The notes: generated by a model from the letters alone, not told the origin. 20,779 nt of DNA from Paulinella micropora (GCA_009731375.1 BJOX01000198.1:687425-708203), one strand, 5' to 3'; numbered from the stretch's first letter, positions 11,029 through 20,360 are shown. Numbers and translations: made by a program.

Positions 11029-11078
<50 letters not shown>

Positions 11079-11156
11079 TTCACATAGACACCTGGTAAGC
11101 AAGCAGGTAATTAGGTAAGAAGAAAGATGGATAGATGGAAGGTGGATGGATGGATG

Positions 11157-11214
<58 letters not shown>

Positions 11215-11792
11215 CCAGCAGTTTGTCTTCCGCGCCAAGCTCATGCAGATCGGTCAACAGATGTACCCAATCCTCCCCTGGAGAAGCATACAAGTAAGAC
11301 GGGACGCAGAGCAAGACAAAACTGCTGGTCTACCTATCTACCTATCTACCTATCTATCGGTCAACAGATGTATCCAATCCTCCCTGGAGAAGAAGCATAC
11401 AAGTAAGACGGAAAGGCAGAGCAAGACAAAACTGCTGGTCTACCTATCTAACCTATCTACCTATCTATCGGTCAACAGATGTATCCAATCCTCCCCTGGA
11501 GAAGAAGCATACAAGTAAGACAGAAAGGCAGAGCAAGACAAAACTGCTGGTCTACCTATCTACCTATCTACCTATCTATCGGTCAACAGATGTATCCAAT
11601 CCTCCCCTGGAGAAGAAGCACGCAAGTAAGGCGGAAACGCAGAGCAAGACAAAACTGCTGGTCTACCTATCTACCTATCTACCTATCTATCGGTCAACCA
11701 GTCTTCCCCTAGAGAAGAAGCATACAAGTAAGACGGAAAGGCAGAGCAAGACAAAACTGCTGGTCTACCTATCTACCTATCTACCTACCTAC

Positions 11793-11861
<69 letters not shown>

Positions 11862-11927
11862 CATCTATCCATCTAAACAAAAATTTTGCAAATTTTTCGC
11901 GGTATTTGCGGTGAGTTCAGGACACTA

Positions 11928-11975
<48 letters not shown>

Positions 11976-13005
11976 TCTGCTCTCTCTAGGCTTTACCACA
12001 TTTTGTCCCCCGTCTCATAAGCTGGCTGGGTTACAAAAGAAAAATGATGCTTTACAAAGCTGTTTTTCAAGATAACTGTACCAAGAGCTAATCATAGCTT
12101 TTTTATTCCCTCGTTCAACGAGTTGGATCGTTATAGTTGCCTCGGGATTTGAAGAAAGCAAACAAGGGGGGGAGAAAAAGCCGCGATGATTGTTGACTGA
12201 TTAGAGAGATTTCGGTCAATTTTTCGCCTTCCCAATGGTGTACCATAACCGAAGCTTCCACTGGTTGTACAGTCACATGTGACACAGGGTATCAGTCTGG
12301 GTATAAGGGAGAGGAAAATTTGATTTTTCCTCGAATTTTCCTCCTTTTCAGCTGTATTTTGCGATGAATTTTTTTTTTCTGGGCCGCTCTGGTCAGTTTC
12401 CGGTGAGCGATTCATCATTGTGGAAAGACGAAAATTTGACCGAAATCTCTCTACTCATTGATGACTGGTTGTTATACCAGATCACGGCGGAGTCAGCTGG
12501 TTGTTACCATGTTAGGAGTATAGAGCTAGTTCGTGATTTTCTGTTGGGCTCGGGGTAAAAATATAAGTGGGGAGGAGAATAATATATTATGCGGCTAGCC
12601 GCAAATTCGACGTGTTTTGCAGGCGAGCCGGAGCCGGGCCGGCAAGCCCCGCAAAACACGCCAAATTTGGCGCGCCGCATATGTAGTTTTACCGGTAACC
12701 TGAGCACATTTTGTGGAGGTGACCGATAGAAAGCGAGTGTGTTTGTTTAGGCGCCTTCTACACCACCCAGATTTCCCGGTTTCTGGGTCAATTTCTGGGT
12801 CAAGTGGCACCACAGGCCAGGCTTTTCAGGGAAGCAGACCCAGAATTGACCCAGAAACCGGGAAATCTGGGTGGTGTAGAACGCGCCTTACCAGATAAGG
12901 ACAGAGCGTCCTGGCCGTTGTTGGGATCTTGTTGGGACAAGAGAGCCAGTTCGCTGACACGGGCACGCAAGGGCGTCAAGATGGGACGGAGCGTCTTCTA
13001 CAGTA

Positions 13006-13043
<38 letters not shown>

Positions 13044-13072
13044 TGATAGATGGATGGATGGATGGATGGATG

Positions 13073-13115
<43 letters not shown>

Positions 13116-13153
13116 CGATATAGATAGATAGATCGATAGATAGATAGATAGAT

Positions 13154-13199
<46 letters not shown>

Positions 13200-14103
13200 G
13201 GATAGATAGGTAGATAGATAGATAGATAATGAGATGAAGGAATTATTAAAGTGAGTGAGTGAGTGAGTGTACCTAGTCTTAACTTTCCTTATCCTACAAC
13301 CTTTGAATATGTTTTTTATTTTTTTAGAATAGTTATATGAAAGAATAAATTTACCTTTGATACCTTTCACTGCATTAAATACTTCTTCTGGAGAGATGAG
13401 GTGATTGTATCCCCATCCCTTTCTTCCCCTTCATCGTATGGTGGATGAATGAAGGAAGGAATGAATGAATGAATCCATATAGCGCAAATAAACGAAATAA
13501 ATGAATCAATAGAGATAGATAGATAGATACATAGCGCAAATAAACGAAATGATTGAATCATGAGGAATGAATGAACGAATGAAGGAATGAAGGAATGAAG
13601 GAATGAAGGAAAAATAAATGCATGAATACCTCTCTGTACGCTGAGGTATCAGAATAGGAGCACCAGCGTAGTTTGTAGATACAATATACTAAGTCCTAGA
13701 CATGTTCAAATAAGGAGATGGATAATTAGGGATAGGTAGGTAGATAGGTAGGTAGATAGGTAGGTAGATAGGTAGGTAGATAGGTAGGTAGATAGGTAGA
13801 TAGGTAGGTAGATAGGTAGGTAGATAGGTAGATAGACAGGGAGATAGATAGGTAGATAGGTAGGTAGATAGATAGATAGGTAGATAGATAGGTAGATAGA
13901 TAGGTAGATAGATAGGTAGATAGATAGGTAGATAGGTAGGTAGGTAGGTAGGTAGGTAGGTAGGTGGGTAGGTAGGTAGGTAGGTAGATAGGTAGGTAGA
14001 TAGGTAGGTAGATAGGTAGGTAGATAGATAGGTAGATAGATAAGTAGTTACCTTAAGAGCTATCAGGTCCATGTCATCAGCTGCAGCGATAGCTCGAAGG
14101 GCT

Positions 14104-14142
<39 letters not shown>

Positions 14143-14866
14143 TATTTATGTATGTATGTATGTATGTATGTGTGTATGTATGTATGTATGTAAGTAAGTA
14201 ATTATGTATGTATGTATGCATGTATGTATTTATGTAAGTAAGTAAGTATGTATGCATGCATGCATGCACACATGCATGTATGCATGTATGCATGTATGTA
14301 TGTATGTGTGTATGTATGTATGTATGTATGTATGCATGTATGTAAGTATGTATTTATGTATGTAATACAAGGAATTAAGTGAGAGAGATTGCAAGCCGTC
14401 TGTTCTCATACGTGTATATATGTGGGTAATGTAAGAATAATAAGAGAAAGGTAAAAGAATATTTGCATGCGTACACATATGCACATCTTCAGAGATCGAC
14501 AAGTAAGACGAGAGGCAACGACAGTGAAATATTCCCGATATCTCCGGTGATTTCCCGGAAACTTACCGCATTTTCCCCTCTCGTATCAAATTTTGGCGAA
14601 ACTTCCGGGTATTTGCGGTGACCTCCCGGAAACTTGAGAGATTTTTCGCCTGCGTCTCACGTGCTGGCTACGTTTATTACCTAGGTCGCGCACGGCCGGG
14701 TTGAGCATAGGCTCGGGCAGCTCAGCACGATGCTTCTCTGCTAACAGTGAGCTCAGTGCTTCCACCAGCGCTGAGGCGGGCAGCTAGATAGATAGATAGA
14801 TAAATGGAAGGATGGATGGACGGATGGACGGACGGATGGATGGATGGATGGATGGATGGATGGATG

Positions 14867-14909
<43 letters not shown>

Positions 14910-14916
14910 CGATAGG

Positions 14917-14969
<53 letters not shown>

Positions 14970-15010
14970 GGATAGATAGATAGATAGATAGATAGATATA
15001 GATAAATATG

Positions 15011-15053
<43 letters not shown>

Positions 15054-15094
15054 GTAGATAGATAGGTAGATAGATAGATAGGTAGATAGATAGG

Positions 15095-15136
<42 letters not shown>

Positions 15137-15242
15137 TATAGATAGATGGAGAGCTGCGTGAGGTGGTTCACGACTTCAGAAAATAAATGTACATATACAT
15201 ACATACGTGAGGATCCAGAGTGATAGCTATGATCAGGCAGTA

Positions 15243-15321
<79 letters not shown>

Positions 15322-15611
15322 CTGAGGAAGGGTAGTGTGTCCGGCGCGGACATGTGCGGGAAAGACGGAGCGTACTGACCAGGCAACGCCGGATAGGTAG
15401 ATACGTAGATAGATACTTATACAGACAGATAAAGAAAAGTGAAGAATTTCGGCCACCTCAAATTTTGGCAAAAATAACGCGTATCTTGCGGTGAAAAGAC
15501 TGGAAAGAATTCCGGCCACCCAAAGTTTTGTGCAAAAACAACGTATTCTGCGGTGAAAAATCACTGGCGGAAGTATTTCCTGGCCGAAAATTTTCACTCG
15601 TCCTTAGACAG

Positions 15612-15645
<34 letters not shown>

Positions 15646-15686
15646 GTAGATAGGTAGGTGGGTAGGTAGGTAGGTAGGTAGGTAGG

Positions 15687-15737
<51 letters not shown>

Positions 15738-15770
15738 CTAGATAGCTAGATAGCTAGATAGCTAGATAGC

Positions 15771-15816
<46 letters not shown>

Positions 15817-15935
15817 CAGACATGCATACGTACATGAGGGTCCAGCGTGAGGAATGCTAGTATGTCCGGCGCGGACATGTGTCGGAAAGACGGCGCGTAC
15901 TGACCAGGCAACGCAGGCGGGTCAAACCGAGCCTG

Positions 15936-15979
<44 letters not shown>

Positions 15980-16725
15980 TGTATATATATATACAAGCAA
16001 AGATATAAACACTTAAACATACATACATAAATACATATTAGCCACGCAACCCCCGACGGGTCAAAGCAACTCTTAGACAGAGATAAATATTGGCCCAGGA
16101 CACCCCCGGCAGGTCAAAGCAAAGTCTTAGACATAGATAAATATTGCCCCAGGACACCCCCGGCAGGTCAAAGCAAGCCTTGAGAGGGACACATACATAC
16201 ATAATCCACGAAAAGCATTTATGTGTGCATGTCTACATGCAAGAGTGGATGGATGGATGGATGGATGAATAAATGAATGAATGAAATGAATGAATGGACG
16301 AGTGTGTATGCATATCTTTCCATGACCTCGTCGGGCGTCGGGGAGTAAAAAGAGGAAGAGGGCGAGGGCGAGGTAGAGGTAGAGGGAGAGGACAAGGATG
16401 GAGAAGAAGACGGAGAAGAGGTGAACGGTCTTGAGCCGGCTAGGCTAGCTATCGAGGAAAAGTTTGAAAAACCAGCTGCAGTACGAGAGGCCGGAATGGA
16501 CCGAGTGGCGAAATGTCCCGCTAATGCGAGGAATTTTTTCCCGGCTGCTGGGGGCGCTGGTGGCGGTGGGGTAAAAGGCACGGCAGGGAAGCGCCGGCGG
16601 GGAGAGGGACAGGGGCGAGTGGTGTGCGTGGCGCCAGATAAGTGGCGTGGGAGGGGGCTGGTGGAACAAGGATGGGAGGGGAGGGAAGTGAAATGATGTG
16701 TGGTCTTAGAGGTGCCGCGCAGCAT
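7515..16725 (-). CDS. Main split gene (exons 1-12): probable organelle-targeted alpha-helical repeat protein
   Basis: Twelve exons on the minus strand join in one reading frame of 1446 bases (482 residues): 16327-16725, 15834-15932, 14681-14783, 14052-14101, 12892-12997, 11216-11277, 10785-10860, 8900-8992, 8656-8720, 8178-8263, 7857-8052 and 7515-7625. Every intron starts with GT and ends with AG, and the phases agree at all eleven junctions. I chose sites partly for fit, so this is support, not a test. Residues 1-131 have no Asp or Glu and are rich in Ser, Pro, Thr and Arg, as expected of a mitochondrial or plastid presequence. From about residue 134 onward the protein is successive Leu/Ala-rich amphipathic helices such as [13 protein letters not shown] and [13 protein letters not shown], which recall FASTK/RAP, OPR or HPR organellar RNA-binding proteins. 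No catalytic motif is visible. The family call is an inference; the exon chain is much firmer. Confidence 0.75.
7626..7856. repeat. Intron of GGTA, GATA and GGAT tetramers
   Basis: The entire intron between exons 11 and 12 is tetranucleotide repeat, reaching within a few bases of both splice sites. Confidence 0.9.
7857..8052 (-). CDS. Exon 11: longest helical segment
   Basis: Acceptor CATCTCTCTAG, donor TCG|GTGAAA. The 65 codons include [40 protein letters not shown] and [20 protein letters not shown], ending YIYLS. This is two to three amphipathic helices and the clearest evidence that the islands are coding. Confidence 0.85.
8178..8263 (-). CDS. Exon 10: helical segment
   Basis: Acceptor GTCGTGTCCAG, donor AG|GTCAATCTATC. 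It reads 28 codons, [20 protein letters not shown] then IRAMTINS, plus two bases that complete Arg with exon 11. The upstream intron is a near-pure ACATG pentamer array. Confidence 0.82.
8264..8655. repeat. (ACATG)n pentamer intron
   Basis: Intron 9 is about 360 bases of GACAT pentamers with GGACAT and TGACAT variants, unlike the tetramers in other introns. Confidence 0.9.
8656..8720 (-). CDS. Exon 9: helical segment
   Basis: Acceptor ATTTATCTAG made from the repeat, donor GAG|GTTTTAATG. After two bases completing Gly, 21 codons read [17 protein letters not shown] then VVDE. The pattern of Leu/Ala spacing followed by HP is common in FASTK/RAP- and OPR-type helical repeats. Confidence 0.8.
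8900..8992 (-). CDS. Exon 8: helical segment
   Basis: Acceptor TTTGTGACTAG, donor CTG|GTGTCC. It carries 30 full codons: [18 protein letters not shown] then [12 protein letters not shown], plus split codons at both ends. Its first ~35 bases together with the acceptor recur six times in the preceding intron (9040-9500). Confidence 0.85.
9005..9505 (-). repeat. Array of six exon 8 acceptor-edge copies in CA repeat
   Basis: Copies at about 9040-9075, 9104-9152, 9209-9245, 9267-9315, 9366-9415 and 9456-9500 contain the minus-strand CTTTGGCTCACTTCGG and, in most, the preceding TTTGTGACTAG acceptor. They match the first ~30 bases of exon 8 with scattered substitutions. Each is followed by CA/CATA repeat. 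Confidence 0.88.
9506..10262. repeat. (CA)n, (CACATA)n and related repeats
   Basis: Pure CA and CACATA/CGCATA hexamers, with an internal duplication near 10040-10170. No other structure. Confidence 0.9.
10263..10784 (-). repeat. Minisatellite of ten exon 7 donor-edge copies
   Basis: Units of 41-59 bases contain the minus-strand GTGGCGGGGCTGAGCGAAG followed by GTCATGTGCATG, identical or nearly so to the end of exon 7 and its donor. Starts are near 10269, 10318, 10369, 10418, 10470, 10511, 10567, 10622, 10670 and 10727. The linker is CATACACATACA. Each copy also contains CACGTG, or CATGTG/CGCGTG in diverged copies. Confidence 0.92.
10785..10860 (-). CDS. Exon 7: helical segment
   Basis: Acceptor GTGTGTATAG, donor GAAG|GTCATGTG. 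It gives 25 codons plus one base: [20 protein letters not shown] then AGLSE. The split codon with exon 8 restores Ala. Its last ~30 bases and donor are repeated ten more times in the following intron, and a decayed copy with an in-frame TAG lies upstream at 10966-11027. Confidence 0.8.
10861..11215. repeat. TC, TA, GA and GATA repeats with a decayed exon 7 copy
   Basis: The block 10966-11027 matches nearly all of exon 7 and its acceptor, but its minus-strand frame opens GTT GAT TAG. A shorter piece is at 11075-11092. The rest is dinucleotide and GATA repeat. Confidence 0.8.
11216..11277 (-). CDS. Exon 6: helical segment
   Basis: Acceptor GCTTCTCCAG, donor CTG|GTCTATCTA, which runs straight into a TCTA repeat. 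After two bases completing a Gly codon, 20 codons read [20 protein letters not shown]. Its acceptor edge is copied in the array at 11313-11775. Confidence 0.8.
11278..11775. repeat. 107-111-base tandem repeat built from exon 6 edges
   Basis: Units beginning CGGTCAACAGATGTA at 11251, 11358, 11469, 11580 and 11691 carry the exon 6 acceptor edge in minus orientation, then a GACAAAACTGCTGGTCTACC block. That block matches the exon 6 donor edge but in the opposite orientation. The last unit has a short internal deletion. CTAC/CTAT repeat closes each unit. Confidence 0.9.
11776..11972. repeat. (CTAT)n and (CT)n flanking a short island
   Basis: CTAT repeat to 11870, an AT-rich island containing TATTTGCGGTGA (11901-11914), then (CT)n. 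Confidence 0.85.
11973..12585. repeat. Low-repeat intron sequence with a long imperfect inverted repeat
   Basis: Arms around 12150-12245 and 12405-12500 match as reverse complements with mismatches, both containing GACCGAAATCTCTCT in the same sense once inverted. The ~160-base centre holds a small AGGAAAATT/AATTTTCCT hairpin. Open frames here are short and unsupported. It may be an old inverted-repeat transposon. Confidence 0.5.
12589..12680. repeat. GC-rich hairpin element
   Basis: ATGCGGCTAGCC at 12589-12600 opens an arm of about 36-39 bases, which is repeated as its reverse complement to 12680, closing GCGCGCCGCAT. Both arms contain the GTGTTTTGC core. The loop is a GCCGGAGCCGGGCCG stretch of ~17 bases. 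Clear target duplication not identified. Confidence 0.7.
12747..12890. mobile_element. 138-base MITE-like inverted-repeat insertion with TTA duplication
   Basis: The element spans 12750-12887. Its ~52-base terminal inverted repeats open GGCGCCTTCTACACCACCCA and close with the reverse complement, GGTGTAGAACGCGCC, with few mismatches. TTA lies directly on both sides (12747-12749, 12888-12890). Three-base TTA/TAA duplications are typical of PIF/Harbinger-type elements, so a Tourist-like MITE is a fair inference. It carries no gene. It sits at the donor of exon 5. Confidence 0.65.
12892..12997 (-). CDS. Exon 5: helical segment
   Basis: Acceptor TTACTGTAG, donor CTG|GTAAGG. It reads 35 codons, [20 protein letters not shown] followed by [15 protein letters not shown], plus one base. 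The donor overlaps the edge of an inverted-repeat insertion at 12750-12887, so bases +5 and +6 of the intron come from that insertion. Confidence 0.82.
13001..13240. repeat. (GATA)n with (GGAT)n
   Basis: Tetranucleotide repeat directly before the exon 5 acceptor on the coding strand. Confidence 0.9.
13241..13735. other. Low-repeat intron sequence
   Basis: AT-rich sequence containing GAAT repeats, a duplicated block with ATAGCGCAAATAAACGAAAT at 13478-13497 and 13531-13550, and a minus-strand frame (13332-13405) reading [18 protein letters not shown]. No complete gene; see findings for the frame. Confidence 0.5.
13736..14046. repeat. (GGTA/GATA)n intron
   Basis: Mixed GGTA and GATA tetramers ending five bases from the exon 4 donor. 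Confidence 0.9.
14052..14101 (-). CDS. Exon 4: helical segment
   Basis: The acceptor follows a CTCTCTCTTATAG tract and the donor is AAG|GTAACT, one of the best here. Two bases complete the split codon, then 16 codons read [16 protein letters not shown] in one open frame. It ends in phase 0, matching exon 5. Confidence 0.8.
14107..14680. repeat. (GA)n and (TATG)n, then a low-repeat island
   Basis: GA repeat to 14139 and TATG to 14365. The island 14370-14680 contains two CCCGGAAACTT blocks and a TTTGCGGTGA motif (14613-14622) but no coding frame I can support. Confidence 0.7.
14681..14783 (-). CDS. Exon 3: helical segment
   Basis: The acceptor is the microsatellite itself (CTATCTATCTAG) and the donor is CTAG|GTAATA. 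It gives 34 codons plus one base: [18 protein letters not shown] then [16 protein letters not shown]. The split codon with exon 4 restores Ala. Strong amphipathic Leu/Ala helix composition. Confidence 0.8.
14784..15440. repeat. (GATA)n/(GGAT)n intron with split exon 2 copy
   Basis: Long GATA arrays contain pieces matching exon 2 at 15321-15392 and 15204-15227, separated by ~80 bases of GATA. Confidence 0.85.
15156..15180 (-). CDS. Candidate small exon or exon relic (VVNHLTQLS)
   Basis: The minus strand reads TTTTCTGAAG then a frame for [10 protein letters not shown] reasonable acceptor is present, but no GT donor follows before the TATC repeat begins. It would fit only if exon 2 used its second donor. 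It may be a decayed exon edge rather than a used exon. Confidence 0.25.
15441..15610. repeat. Non-coding island with tandem TGCGGTGA motif
   Basis: Two related ~75-base units each contain AATTTCGGCCACC-like and CTTGCGGTGAAAA-like blocks. Similar words occur at 11879-11915 and 14539-14650, so this is a dispersed family. Confidence 0.5.
15611..15820. repeat. (GATA)n, (GGTA)n and (GATAGCTA)n
   Basis: Tetranucleotide repeats, including an octamer GATAGCTA block at 15733-15775. Confidence 0.9.
15834..15932 (-). CDS. Exon 2: first helical segment
   Basis: The acceptor is a TGTGTGTGCCAG tract and the donor is CAT|GTACGT; 33 codons in phase 0, starting [16 protein letters not shown] and containing [17 protein letters not shown] second donor four bases on (GTAC|GTATGC) would change the phase and would suit the candidate exon at 15156-15180. 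Degenerate copies of this exon lie on both sides, at 15204-15392 and 16037-16176. Confidence 0.72.
15933..16326. repeat. Intron 1: CA and TA repeats plus three exon 2-edge copies
   Basis: CA/TA repeats at 15937-15995. Copies at 16037-16075, 16092-16128 and 16143-16176 carry a minus-strand GCTTTGACCTGCCGGGGG block resembling the start of exon 2. GGAT/AATG repeats follow before exon 1. Confidence 0.75.
16327..16725 (-). CDS. Exon 1: start codon and targeting presequence
   Basis: ATG at 16725 opens 133 codons beginning [18 protein letters not shown]. There is no acidic residue until the final Asp-Glu; Arg clusters (PRRRF), a hydrophobic [15 protein letters not shown] patch and a long Ser/Pro tail follow. 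This composition is typical of a mitochondrial presequence, possibly plastid. The donor is GAG|GTCATG in phase 0. The frame stays open past the donor, but the continuation lacks conservation-like features and runs into GGAT/AATG repeats. An overlapping + strand frame in the same interval (16421-16696) is treated as a shadow. Confidence 0.7.
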
Positions 16726-17870
<1,145 letters not shown>

Positions 17871-18870
17871 TACGTACATGCTCATTCATTCATTCATTCA
17901 TACATGCATACGTACATACATACATATATACATACATACATACATACATACATACATACATGCATACATGCATACCCACCTACCTACCTACCTACCTACC
18001 TACCTACCTACCTACCTACCTAGCTACATAGCTACATACATACATACATACATACATACATACGTACATACATACATACATACGTACGTACGTACATACA
18101 TGCATGCGTGCATGCATACATACATGCATGCATGCATGCATACATGCATGCATGGATACATACATACATACACACATACATACATACATACACATACATA
18201 CATACACACTTGCACACATACATGCATACACACACATACATACATACATACATGCATGCATACATACATACATACATACGTACATACATACATACATACG
18301 TATACATACATACACATACATACATACATACATACATACATACATACATACATACATACATACATAACATACATACATACATAACATACATACGTACATA
18401 CATACATACATACACATACATACATGCACACCTACCTACCTACCTACCTACCTACCTGCCTACCTACCTACATACCTACCTACCTACATACCTACCTACC
18501 TACCTACCTACCTACCTATGCATGTATGTATGTATGTATGTATGTATGTATGTATGTACGTATGTACGTATGTACGTATGTACGTACGTATGTATGTATG
18601 CATGTATGTATGTATGTGTGTATGTATGTATGTATGTATGTATGTATGTATACATGTGTGTATGTATGTATGTATGTATGTATGTATGTATGTATGTATG
18701 TATGTATGTCTGTATGTCTGTATGTGTGTATGTGTGTATGTGTGTATGTATGTGTGTATGTATGTATGTATGTATGTACGTACGTATGTATGTATGTATG
18801 TATGTATGTGTTTGTGTAGTTAGGTAGTAGGTAGGTAGGTAGGTAGGTAGGTAGGTAGACAACATACATA
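17871..18870. repeat. (CATA)n, (CCTA)n and (TATG)n facing arrays
   Basis: CATA arrays (17910-18425) and TATG arrays (18520-18815) are reverse complements around a CCTA block (18430-18515). A GGTA block follows at 18825-18857. Confidence 0.9.
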
Positions 18871-19425
18871 CATATATGCATACATACATACATACATACA
18901 TACATGCATACATACATACATACGTAACATAACATAACATAACATAACATAACATGGCATTACACAACATAACATAACATAACATAACATAACATAACGT
19001 AGCATAACATAACATAAGATAACATAAGATAACATAAGATAACATAAAGATAACATGACATAACATGACATAACATAACATGACATGACATAACATAACA
19101 TAACATAACATAACATTACGTTACATTACGTTACATTACATTACATTACATGACATTACATGACATTACATTACATTACATTACATTACATTACTTTTAC
19201 TTTAAATTAGATTACATTAGATTACATTAGATTACATTAGATTACATTACATACATTATATTACATTACATTACATTACATTACGTTACATTAAAGGTCA
19301 CAGTACATTACAGTAGTACATTACAGTACATTACAGTACATTACAGTACATTACAGTACATTACAGTACATTACAGTACATTACAGTACATTACAGTACA
19401 TTAGTACATTACAGTACATTAACGT
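18871..19425. repeat. (AACAT)n, (ATTAC)n and (ATTACAGTAC)n
   Basis: Pentamer arrays grade into one another, ending with a ten-base ATTACAGTAC array at 19290-19420. Confidence 0.9.
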
Positions 19426-20150
19426 GTATGCATGCATCGCTATGGTATGCATAAGTTGCATACGTATATACTAGCATCTTCCCTGAAATTTGTGAGTAAA
19501 ATTAGCTTTTCCGATCCTTCAACTAGTTCCCGAAACGACCGGGATGATAACTGTATTAAAACAAAGCCTACATGAGAGATTTTATGAGTTTGGTCGACAT
19601 AAGAGTCATGAAATAGTTTTTGGAGTTTTTATAGACACACAATCCATATATTCAGGGTACATGAACAGAGTGCGTAAAATGTTATGTATGCATCTGTATA
19701 TTGCAACACAACGACGCAATATATACAAGCACAACACAACAAATTACACATAATACTCATATTTTATCAAACATAGATTGCAATACGTGAAACTACATTC
19801 GCAGACTATTTTTTTTTTTTTTTTCATCGCTGTTTTACTACAAATTTGTCAGAGCGTAGGGCTGATGTTCCCATGCAAGTTGATTTTTTTCTCAGCAGAA
19901 GGCAGTGGGTGCAGTCTCTGACAGCAGGACGAGCCGAAATAAATCAGAAAACGACTGTCTTCCACAGGTCCGACAGCGAAAGGAAATGAAGTGCAAGGGA
20001 CCCGAGGACAAATTTATTTCGCCACTTTTCTGTCGTTTTATGCCACTTGATATGCCAAGTTGGCCATATCACATCCCCAAAATTCCAGCTGTTTGTCACC
20101 ACTTTGGAACATTTACATTTCTTTCAAACCCTTTCTTACTCGTCTTGCCA
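19426..20150. other. Low-repeat AT-rich sequence, no supported gene
   Basis: The only frames of note are a 69-codon frame at 19544-19753 and a 130-codon frame at 19905-20297. Both have ordinary non-coding composition, and the second overlaps the tRNA-like element. Splice-site or homology support is absent. Confidence 0.5.
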
Positions 20151-20360
20151 CTACCGAAGCTCAGTGGGCAAGGCGCTGAGGCCTACCTGGAGAGGCACTC
20201 CGCACTTGTTCTTCTGGTTTCACGGGGCTTACGCCTCGTGAGCTGGGATGTCTCTCGCATCTCATGCCCGACGAGCAAGTCTTGTAAAGTGAGCTGAATC
20301 CTCGCTTTCATGTCTACGGAGAGACTGTGAGTTCGAATCTCACCAGCGCCATTTTTTTCA
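20150..20360 (+). repeat. tRNA-like (SINE-like) sequence with polymerase III-type terminator
   Basis: AAGCTCAGTGGGCAAGGCGC (20157-20176) looks like the D arm of a Leu/Ser-type tRNA. GTGAGTTCGAATCTCAC (20328-20344) is a perfect T arm, followed by CAGCGCCA and TTTTTTT. The ~150 bases between are too long for a normal tRNA without an intron, and the seven bases before the D arm do not pair with CAGCGCC. A tRNA-derived element is more likely than a working tRNA. Confidence 0.45.

Noticed and set aside
16421-16696. 91-codon Gly/Arg-rich + strand frame
   Set aside because: Antisense to exon 1, which has a better start, targeting-type composition and a frame-matched donor.
19905-20297. 130-codon + strand frame as a gene
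   Set aside because: It overlaps the tRNA-like element, shows no domain or splice support and has unremarkable composition.
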